Positions 56,217 to 64,000 of a stretch of 64,000 nt of DNA are shown here, in pieces. The translations under genes were made by a program, and so were the position numbers. The DNA lies in the NCBI GenBank assembly GCA_021521415.1, contig JAIQDT010004247.1, forward strand, positions 62,001 to 126,000, given 5' to 3'. This DNA is from Bidens hawaiensis (Eukaryota > Streptophyta > Magnoliopsida > Asterales > Asteraceae). A model generated the notes under the pieces. It did not search any database, was not told where the DNA came from, and saw nothing but the letters and a program-made list of their open reading frames with translations. The stretch's first letter is position 1. Every line of letters begins with the position of its first letter.

Positions 56217-56984
56217 TTTGCTAATATAGCAATGACTCGGGAAAAACCGTTATAACTATCTAAATTTTGTTTTGTACAGGTTAAAAATGGAAATCTGTGG
56301 TCCATCATAAATGTATTGTTACTTACCCAAAACTTTTTTTTATAGCAGATGAATTATATAGATGGGCGAAAAGTAAATCATGAATTTATTAATAAACAAA
56401 TGTCTGGTTGTTGTGAGTGTAATTCACTGTAATGTACATCTTTTAAAGACTTTTTTGCTGTCACATTATGTATTGTACCAACGGGTACAGTCTTCTGCAT
56501 GTTTGTCTCCTGTTTAAGTTTTATGTACCATATTATGATGTGCATTTTGTCAATAAAAAAAAGTATACTTGTGTGTGTGTAAAAGAGCGAAGAAGTGTTC
56601 TTCAAATTCCGTAATTCCCTAAACGGTCCCTCTCAAACTTGTCTAAACACTTAGTTCGAACTTTACTTGACGCGTTTCATAAGCCAATCATAACACGACA
56701 CCTGGATAGTCTTCACGCTTAGTTTGTGCTTGCGCCCAAATACATCTTGAAGGCGTTTCTCCACCCGCATCAAACTCGTCCGCAGGAAAAAAAACATGTT
56801 TGTGTACTTGTAGTTGGCATAAAGTAAAATGTCCGGGTACCAAACAAAAAGTGAAATTGCACTAATTTTGAAGTTATTATACTAATTTCGTGAAAATAAC
56901 GTTAAAAGTGGCGGAAGGTTAATCAGGCATCATGTGGTGGCGTTGATGGCCGAAAGACAATGGTACATGCACCAATCAACCTAT

Positions 56985-57185
56985 GTTTCAATGGTTGAGT
57001 GTTATGTGTCTTATGTCCAAGGCTTGATGCAAAACTATTATCGAACCCGAAGTCTCACCGGAAGCAGCCTCTCTATTCCTAAGGGGTAGAGGTAAGGCTG
57101 TCTACATCTTACCCTCCACAGACCCTACCATAGCTTTGTTATTGGTAGGATTTACTGAGTACGATGATAATGATGATGATGATTT
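56985..57185 (+). mobile_element. SINE-like element with GAT-rich tail
   Basis: The segment has AAGCAGCCTCTCTATTCCTA, AGGTAAGGCTGTCTACATCT, TACCCTCCACAGACCCTACC and GGATTTACTGAGTA, then a (GATAAT/GAT)n tail. This is the conserved 3' part of TS-type plant SINEs. A tRNA-related head may begin near 56,985 but A and B boxes are not convincing. A related tail occurs at 60,990-61,110 behind a LINE fragment. Confidence 0.55.
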
Positions 57186-57776
57186 CCATTTGTAACGAGT
57201 TTGGATATTAACACCAACTTCCATTACCTTTTCATTTAATCGTAGAGTATTTTATTCTTTTAACATCTTATGGAACTAAATTTACTATTTAATAAACTAA
57301 ATGAACCATTTATGTAATTTACTTAAAAATTTAAACTAAAGACAAAAAAAACACAAAAGCATTAAAAAAAAGTAAAGAAAGAACTCTCTATTTCACCAAG
57401 CTCTTTAACTATTTGCGACTCCACACCTTTATTGTTGCCCAATTGGTGAAGAAGCAAAAACCCCACAATGATATGAGCATATTCTCCTCCGTCAAGTCTG
57501 ATTTTGACTTTATTTAAGTAAAAAAATCTTTAACTAGGGTTTTAATTTCTTGGTTTTGATCGATTTTGTTGTGCGTATGGTTTTCAAATGATTGTTGTTG
57601 TGTATTCAATTTATTACAGGATTACAGTATGAGAAAAGAGTGATCGGGATGAACAATTGGCATTTTCCACTAGTCTACTAGAAAAATTAACGAAAGTTAA
57701 TCATAATATATAAACGAAACATTTAAAAGCTCTTTGGATCAGTTTTACATTCTCTCAAGTCATCAAATGACTTTAA

Positions 57777-58175
57777 TTTTAAATGAAGGTTTCTCATGCA
57801 TTTGACCCGAATTCACGGGTATAAGTCTCACCAAAATCAGATAGCCCTTAAATTGGTGATAACATCTCATTATATTAAAAATGAATCTCACCAAATATTT
57901 GATATGATAATCCTATAAAACAGGGATATACTAAAAATTAAAATCCAACTTTTTAAAAAAACATATTATTAAAAAATAAGCGAGTCATGTGTCTCACCGA
58001 AACCAGATAGCTTTTAAACGGGTTATAATATCTCATTTATTTTTTAAATCTTTCATCATCAAACCTAAAATATATTATAAACTTTCTTACAATAAATAAA
58101 ATTAAAATGCAACAAAATATATAAATATTAGAAACGAAAAATGAAAACCACCATAATACGGCGGATAAAACCTAG
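57777..58175 (+). mobile_element. Helitron-type 3' end, copy 4
   Basis: Homologous to 48,166-48,684 (shared TCTCATGCATTTGACCCGAA, then TAAACGGGTTATAA). It ends with hairpin CCACC/GGCGG, then ATAAAACCTAG at 58175 followed by T. It is a second member of the same non-autonomous family. Confidence 0.65.
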
Positions 58176-58294
58176 TAAATATATATAAATAATAAGAAAT
58201 TATTTTATATACAGTATAAAAGAGAACGTACTATTAATCCACTTGGTCTTGTGTGATTGGTCAAGTTATTTAATTTTAATTTCTTTTATTAATT

Positions 58295-59253
58295 GGGTTA
58301 TTGATTTTCAATACTCTCATTTTTTACTCATTGGTATATAATACTCCCAACAAACAATTTATCTCCCATCATCCTCAACTTGTAACTTGTTTTCTTCTGT
58401 CACTTCCGAACTTAACAAACCCCAACTCTGTTGTTTTTTTGTTTATTTAGCATATATTTAATGATATGACATTTTTTTAGAAAGTTGCAGGTCTATTCCT
58501 ACACTTCATCACCATAAAACCATAACCTCTAATCACCACCACCATCACCCACTTCCTCCTTCCAAATAAAAACCTAACCTCCTACCACTACAACCACCCA
58601 ACATGCAACCACCTCTACTACCACCCACCCACCTCTATCACCAATGACCAGACAGTTTCTATGGATGGAACCACGACTTCCAGGGTGATTCATTGGTTTA
58701 CACAGTTGCCACCTCGATTTCCACGACAACTCACCTTTGAAAACCTCTTGCTATGCACTGCTCACGACCACGATTTCTATGGCAACTCGTCAATTTCCTA
58801 TTACCACAACCATTTTCCCGTTAAACTCGCTTCAACTTGGGGGGATTTTCCTCGTCTGCGAACTCACTTCATTTTGGGGGGTTTAATCAACGAGGTGTTT
58901 GTGAGTCAATTAGGTCGATGATATCATCAATAGGGGTGGGTGGTGATGGCGGTTAGGGTTTTGTGAGTGAAAAGGGGTGAAGATGAAGTTGATGGTTTAT
59001 TGGTTGGGCCTAATTTATATATTCAGTTATTTCTTTTTCTAAATGTCACGTCATGTCTAGAAATGCCACATATGAATGCCACATCATTAAAACATGTCAC
59101 GTTAGCCAAAAAGTTAACGGAGTTATGATCTGTTAACTTCAGGAGTGACAGAAGAAAACAAGTTACAAGTTGGGAGTGATGGGAGACAAATTGTTAGTTG
59201 GGAATGTTATATATCAATGCGTAAAAGTTGAGAGTATTAAAAACCAATAACCC
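58295..59253. mobile_element. Non-autonomous Mutator-like element
   Basis: The two ends form inverted repeats of about 120 bp: both start GGGTTATTG and continue through TTGTAACTTGTTTTCTTCTG to GTTAAC-like sequence, with scattered differences. Directly repeated TTTATTAATT flanks both ends (58285-58294 and 59254-59263), a perfect 10-bp target duplication as expected of Mutator-type elements (9-11 bp). The 959-bp element has no transposase. Its middle (58,500-58,990) is richer in C and holds an 86-codon frame (58661-58921) of unknown origin, possibly captured host DNA. Confidence 0.85.
58661..58921 (+). other. Unrecognised open frame inside the Mutator-like element
   Basis: 86 codons beginning MDGTTTSRVIHWFTQLPPRF, rich in His, Phe and Pro. 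I recognise no family, and the reverse strand is as plausible a source. Base composition differs from the flanking AT-rich DNA, which suits captured host sequence, but nothing shows it is translated. Confidence 0.25.
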
Positions 59254-59279
59254 TTTATTAATTTGATAATTAAACAATT

Positions 59280-59720
59280 ATTTGTGTCAATTTACCACAA
59301 CAACGACCGGAACGACAACACTAAGGTTTTATCAACTCTTTGCCACAACATTCGGGTTTTACCAACCCTTTTGTTTTGGTTCTGATACCATAACGAACGT
59401 AACCGAAACCGACCTAATTTGCGTCAACTCAGCGCCGTGATGCCTGGGACCGACAACACTTGGGATCGATTCACTTCACAACGCTCGGGACCGACAACAC
59501 TCAGGTTGTGCTCGAGTTTTACCTACCACCGCCATCCGATTGGTCTACCTCAGTTTTTATATTTTGTTTGTTTTATTATTATTTTAGTTACGATACAATA
59601 ACGCATGTAACTAAAATCGACCGAATTCGTGTCGGCTTACCAGCTCAACGCTTGAGTGTTGGGAAGGACAGCATTTGGGTTTTACCTACCTTCCATGGCG
59701 CAACGCGTGTTAAAAAATAG
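59280..59720. repeat. Short imperfect repeats with CCGACAACACT
   Basis: The words GGACCGACAACACT(T/C)(G/A)GG and GGTTTTA(C/T)C recur two to three times, with ACGNANGTAAC(C/T)(G/A)AAA(C/T)CGACC repeated at about 59,393 and 59,602. The open frames here are by-products. I recognise no element. Confidence 0.45.
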
Positions 59721-60511
59721 TTAATATACAAATAAAAATGCTATTAACATTAAGAATAAGAAAATAAAAATGGGATACATGGTACATAAGGTGAATCGTG
59801 TTCTCATATGGCACACACAACTAAAGTGTCCCACTTGCCTAAGACACCTATTTCTTTGATAAATAAAGGTATAGGTTATTCACACATCCTTTTTCAATAT
59901 TTATATATTTTTTAACACATATTTTATCTTATATGTACACCCTCTCTAAAAAATGAAAGGGTGTATGAATAACAACTCCCAAAGATAAAAATTTATGTAT
60001 TCTTTTATTAGTTTTTTCTACTTTTATATAAAATCATTGTGATTTTCAAGCAATAGTTATTTTGTGGTGTGTTGGTTTGTTCAATTTTAGTTTAGACTTG
60101 GATAAATTTTGAATCCGAGTTCGAGGCATCTATGAGGCAGATATTATATTCCTTGCTATTTTATTATGTTTTATATTTGATTATAAGTTTTTTTAAATAA
60201 AACATAACTAAATAAATAGTAATGAATTGTTATTTGATTATTTGGGTTTATTACTGGTTTAACACCACCATGGTTTTATCTATCAAATAAACATCGTTTT
60301 AAATATCTTTCTTTTTTGTATTATAAGCTATACGAGGGCTACCACTATTATGGGGATCTACTAACATACTTTTTGGTTTAGTGCGAATACCGCAATGAAC
60401 CTTACCGGCCAATTTTGATCATAAATTGTACGTTTTTCATTACCGTTTTCGCGTTTACAGATGTATCTGATTCATTTAATCTCGGTGTCGTAAAGAACTT
60501 AATCGAAACAA

Positions 60512-60682
60512 GCGATTAGATCAGTAGAAAGCATTACTATAGAGGGGAGGAAGAGTAGAGGTAGACCCAAATTGACTTGGGATGAGACTATTATACATGA
60601 TTTGATATACTTGCACATCTCCGAGGATATAGTTGATGATTGGACTTCTTGAAAACATAGGATTATGTTTAAAGACTTTTAG
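60512..60682 (+). pseudogene. LINE reverse transcriptase C-terminal end
   Basis: The frame reads RSVESITIEGRKSRGRPKLT, then WDETIIHDL, HISEDIVDDWTS and, after a TGA where Trp is expected, KHRIMFKDF followed by TAG at 60680-60682. The RGRPKLTW...L.ISEDxxDDWxxWxxRI pattern is the conserved C-terminus of plant LINE polyproteins. Only this short 3' part is present, as usual for 5'-truncated LINE insertions. Confidence 0.8.
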
Positions 60683-61112
60683 GGGTTCGGTATAGCTTTT
60701 TTGGTTAGAATTATGTCATGTGGTTGTAATTTAACGTACTTAGTATTCGTTATTAATTATTACTATTATTATTATGATTATATTTTTATTGTTATTTATT
60801 TAGTTATGTTTTATTTATTGGTTTTTATTGTTATTCTTATCTATTTTTTATTTATTTGTTTGTTTTTGTTTTTATTTTTACTTTTACTTATATATTACTT
60901 ATTATTTGTGTAACAATAACTTTACACATTCTTAAATTTCTACTTTAACATGTTTTACTGTTATGTTGTTTGCTTTGGAGCCGGGGGCCTCACTGAAAGC
61001 AGCCTTTATATCCCTATGAGTAGAGGAAAGGTTTGCCTACATCCCACCCTCCCCAGACCCTACTGGTAGCTGACTATTTGTGGGATTTACTGGGTATGGT
61101 TGTTGTTGTTGT
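60683..61112 (+). mobile_element. LINE 3' UTR with SINE-like tail and (TTG)n
   Basis: After the polyprotein stop comes T-rich DNA, then (60,975-61,110) CCTCACTGAAAGCAGCC, AGTAGAGGAAAGGTTTGCCT, CCCTCCCCAGACCCTACTGG, GGGATTTACTGGGTATGG and (TTG)5. The same 3' module ends the SINE-like element at 57.1 kb. Alternatively it is an independent SINE-like insertion near a LINE end. Confidence 0.55.
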
Positions 61113-61160
61113 ATTTCTTTGTGGTTGATTCGTTAGAAATTAAGTTCGGATTACTGTTCA

Positions 61161-62362
61161 GTGTTAACTTTATATTTGGTATATGCGAGTTTATTTTAAG
61201 AGTTAAAATCAACGTGATTATGAATACCTTTTTTCGGTTCAGTTTTTTAACCTAAACCGAATTAGTTCAAGTTCAGTTTGGTTGGTAACCAAACCCATTT
61301 TTTATAATTGAGTGTCTATTATTTAGTGTCAAGCCAATAAAACAAAAAAAAACTAAAATGGCCCGGGCTAGGTCAAATTAAACATAGGGACAAAGTCGGT
61401 ATGGATTTCTAATCTAGCACCTTGCAAAATAACCGATTTTGTACTTCGGTTTACAGTTCGATTTTATATAAAAGATTAACATTTAATTATTTAGTCAAAC
61501 CAACATCTAGCTCATACTCCATACCGGGTTTTTTTTTAATAATCTTAGTTATGAGTGTCTATTATTTAGTTTGAAGCCAGTATAATAATAAACTGAATCA
61601 GCCCGTACCAGTTTATTAAACCAAAGTACAATTTCGGTATGGATTTCTAACCTGCCACCTTGCTGAATATGCGGGGGTATTTTAACGTTTAACATTAACC
61701 AAAAGATGATGTTAATACTAACTTTTTTTTTGTGTTCTATTTTATAATTTTCATGGATCGGTTTAATGTTAGTGTTCACTTTACATTTGGTTTATGCGAG
61801 TTTCTTTTAAGAGTTAAAATCAATGTGATTATGAATCCTTTTTTCGGTTCAGTTTTTTAACCTAAACAGAATTAGTTCAAGTTCAATATGGTTGTTAACC
61901 AGGCCCGTTTTTTTTTTATAATTGAGTGTCTATTATTTAGTGTCAAGCCAATGAAACAAAAAAAAATGGCCCGGGCTAATTCGAATTAAACATAGGTAGA
62001 AAATCGGTATGGATTTCTGATCTAGCACCTTGCCAAATAACCGAGTTTGTACTTCGGTTTACAGTTCAGTTTCATATAACATATTAACTTTTAATTATTT
62101 AGTCAAACCAACCTCTAGCTCATACTCCAGACCCGTTTTTTTTAAATAATTTTGGTTATGAGTGTATATTATTTAGTTTGACGCCAGTAAAAAATGTGAA
62201 TCAACCCGGGCCAATTTATTAAACCAAAGTACCTTTTCAGTATGGATTTCTACCCTGCCACCTTGCTGAATGTGCGGGATTATTTAACTATTATCGTTAA
62301 CAGAAAGTTGATGTTAATACTGACTTTTTTTTGTGTTCCAATTTATATTTTTCATGGATAGC
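61161..62362. repeat. 611-bp tandem duplication
   Basis: Two copies, starting GTGTTAACTTTATATTTGGT at 61161 and GTGTTCACTTTACATTTGGT at 61772, are colinear through TTTTTCGGTTCAGTTTTTTA, TATGGATTTCTAATCTAGCA and GCCACCTTGCTGAAT to ATTTTTCATGG. Each copy also contains an internal half-repeat around TATGGATTTCTAA(C/T)CT. No coding frame is conserved between copies. Confidence 0.85.
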
Positions 62363-62874
62363 TTGTTATTTATAAATTAAATTTAAAATTTAACGTGTGA
62401 CAGTTTGTTGCATTATCGAGCTGATGTGGCCTGCCATTACAAATGCCCTGATGAGCAAGAGCAACGGTGTTCTAACTTGTTGTTTAGGCAATTAAAGACA
62501 TGGCAATCTGTAATAACAAAATCTATTTAAACTAAATAAAATAAACATAATGTTAATAATATGTTGTTGTTAACAAAGTAAATAGTACATTTTCTCATAA
62601 AACTGAACTCTGAGAATATTATTAGTCACATCTAATGCTTTTATCTGAAACACATACAAAATTCAGATTTTATTCTAGATTGAGTTATCAGTTTTATAAA
62701 TGAAATGATGAGTTATATTTATTTTGAGATACTTAATACACATGCAACTTAAACTAGAATATCTATATAAAAATTCATAAGACAACTAAAATAGATATTT
62801 TGAAATAGTGGCCCGACCAAAAAGGGTATGCAGGTAAAGCATGTGCTTTGAGTTTAGACCCCATATCTTTAGCC

Positions 62875-62940
62875 GCCCCCCACCCCAACCCCAAACCAAC
62901 CCAACCCCCCCCCCCCCCCCACACCACACACACACTTAAT
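62875..62940. repeat. C-rich and (CA)n low-complexity tract
   Basis: A run of about 17 C is flanked by CCAACCC words and followed by ACACACACAC. Homopolymer length is a likely assembly or sequencing weak spot. Confidence 0.9.
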
Positions 62941-63399
62941 CACTTTTAAATTATGGATGTGGAGTTTGCAAATTATAGGGTGGAGTTGCGAGTGATTGTG
63001 AGTGTAAATTATATGGTGAAAAAGAAATTTAGTGGTTTTTTGTAAATTTAGGGAACATTGTTTGCCCTTGTTTATTTTTTAATATTTGTTGGATTGGTTG
63101 TGAGTAGAGGGGAGAAAAAACTGTAAAGATAAAGGTATAAAAAATATTATTTAATTGAACACAAAAAAGAAATATAGTTTTTTTTAGTGTAATTATAGAA
63201 AGAAGGACGAGAAATAGGTTGAGAATGCTCTAATCAATAACATACATATCACACACAAATAGTTAAGGGAGGGTTTGTGAGTTGTTTGATTGATATATGG
63301 GCTGATTAATTTCAACTTGAACTCCAATAGTTAAGGGAAGATTCTTTATGTCGTATTAAAAAAATTGAAAATCAATTGAAGATTTTATTTTTTTAAATG

Positions 63400-63564
63400 T
63401 GAAATATGTGAATGTAAGATCGTCACGTAGGTGCCACCTAATAATATAACCAATTTATATAACATTTAATCCATAACACATGCTCTTGACTTCTTGGTCC
63501 GAAGTATAAAAGCCTCAAATACCTAGATGACATCTACCTGACGATCTTACGTACACATATTTCA
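63400..63564. mobile_element. Foldback MITE
   Basis: The first 34 bp (starting TGAAATATGTG, then GTAAGATCGTCA) reappear inverted at the end (TGACGATCTTAC, then CACATATTTCA) with about four mismatches. The 165-bp element has an AT-rich middle. Target duplications are not clear: the flanks are both A/T-rich. Confidence 0.75.
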
Positions 63565-63874
63565 TAACATGTGTCTTTAAAGCTTGCAATTTATAAGTCT
63601 ATCAATGATTTTATTTAGCGCGACTTTTAAAGGAACATGAGTCATCTAATTGGTTATATGTTGTTTAATTAATTTCCACAAAAGGAAAAAAAAAGTCTTT
63701 CAAAAACTCAAAAAACATTGCTATATTTCTATTTAACAAGAATAGCTGCATCTAAGGTCGGCCTAGAGGGTGTGCAGGCTGGCCAGCGCACATGGCAAAA
63801 AAAAACTTTTTTCTCATTTTATGTATATATAAGAAATAAACAAACTAAATGATTCAGTAAGTTTCTATGGACGA

Positions 63875-64000
63875 CATTAGGGGTGTTCATCGGATCGGAT
63901 AACGAATTATTTAGTATAATCTGTTCGAGTTATTTAGATTTGAAAATTCTAGAACCCTATCCGAAATCCGATCCGATCCGATTAGGAATATTCTTATCTG
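63875..64000. repeat. Possible start of a hAT-like MITE
   Basis: TTAGGGGTGTTCATCGGATC followed by CCGATCC-rich DNA up to the window edge resembles the end near 47,350. The element is cut by the end of the window. Confidence 0.3.

Noticed and set aside
60701..60913. Hydrophobic 70-codon membrane-like protein
   Set aside because: It is a translation of TTATTATTATT-type low-complexity DNA in the LINE 3' region.

Overview
This is a repeat-dominated stretch of a plant nuclear genome, most likely a eudicot. The evidence is eukaryotic split genes, several classes of plant transposable element, initiator-tRNA-Met primer sites (TGGTATCAGAGC), and broken copies of plant genes (B3-type DNA-binding protein, kinesin-14, CMP-KDO synthetase, berberine-bridge-like oxidase). 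The style of the elements (a Transposase_24/DUF8039 gene, Tekay-like LTRs) suggests Asteraceae, but that is a recall-based guess. I see no intact, confidently functional protein-coding gene.

Layout. 1-1.34 kb: a broken minus-strand gene of the plant-mobile-domain/Ulp1-associated type. 1.56-2.76 kb: compound microsatellites. 3.06-4.28 kb: a four-exon B3-like gene with one stop codon. 4.9-8.0 kb: a decayed Ptta/En/Spm (CACTA) type gene with a DUF8039-like end and three tandem 60-nt exons, followed by a 188-bp tandem array (8.1-8.9 kb). 8.95-17.74 kb: minus-strand Ty1-copia element 1 (gag to RNase H, 5' LTR, no 3' LTR), inserted into the integrase of copia element 2 (17.74-21.99 kb). 22-25.1 kb: the 3' end and LTR of a plus-strand gypsy element, probably Athila/Tat-like. 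25.1-30.5 kb: two related minus-strand gypsy LTRs with gag-only remains. 30.5-44.1 kb: a large minus-strand LTR element with about 4.8 kb of internal DNA but no recognisable genes; its 5' LTR is split by a second non-autonomous LTR element (37,662-43,462) that has 2.5-kb LTRs, a primer site, a probable polypurine tract and only 0.8 kb of interior. 44.6-46.6 kb: kinesin-14 and KDSB fragments next to a CACTA-type terminus. 47.4-47.9 kb: a berberine-bridge-like pseudogene. 48-58.2 kb: four Helitron 3' ends, a helicase fragment and a probable Helitron 5' end. 58.3-59.25 kb: a non-autonomous Mutator-like element with about 120-bp inverted ends and a perfect 10-bp target duplication. 60.5-61.1 kb: a LINE 3' end whose tail resembles a SINE-like copy at 57.1 kb. 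61.2-62.4 kb: a 611-bp tandem duplication. 63.4 kb: a foldback MITE.

The most striking signal is in the LTRs rather than the coding regions. Three element families carry arrays of short stem-loops whose cores stay constant while the stems change on both sides together. In both copia elements, one short motif is iterated in the 5' leader and reappears as an inverted pair just upstream of an identical TATA box, although the motif differs between the two (TARCGAA versus CCGAGAAC). The TARCGAA motif also fills part of the LTR of the unrelated non-autonomous element. A second structured block, near the polypurine tract of three gypsy-like copies, shows a compensatory base change.
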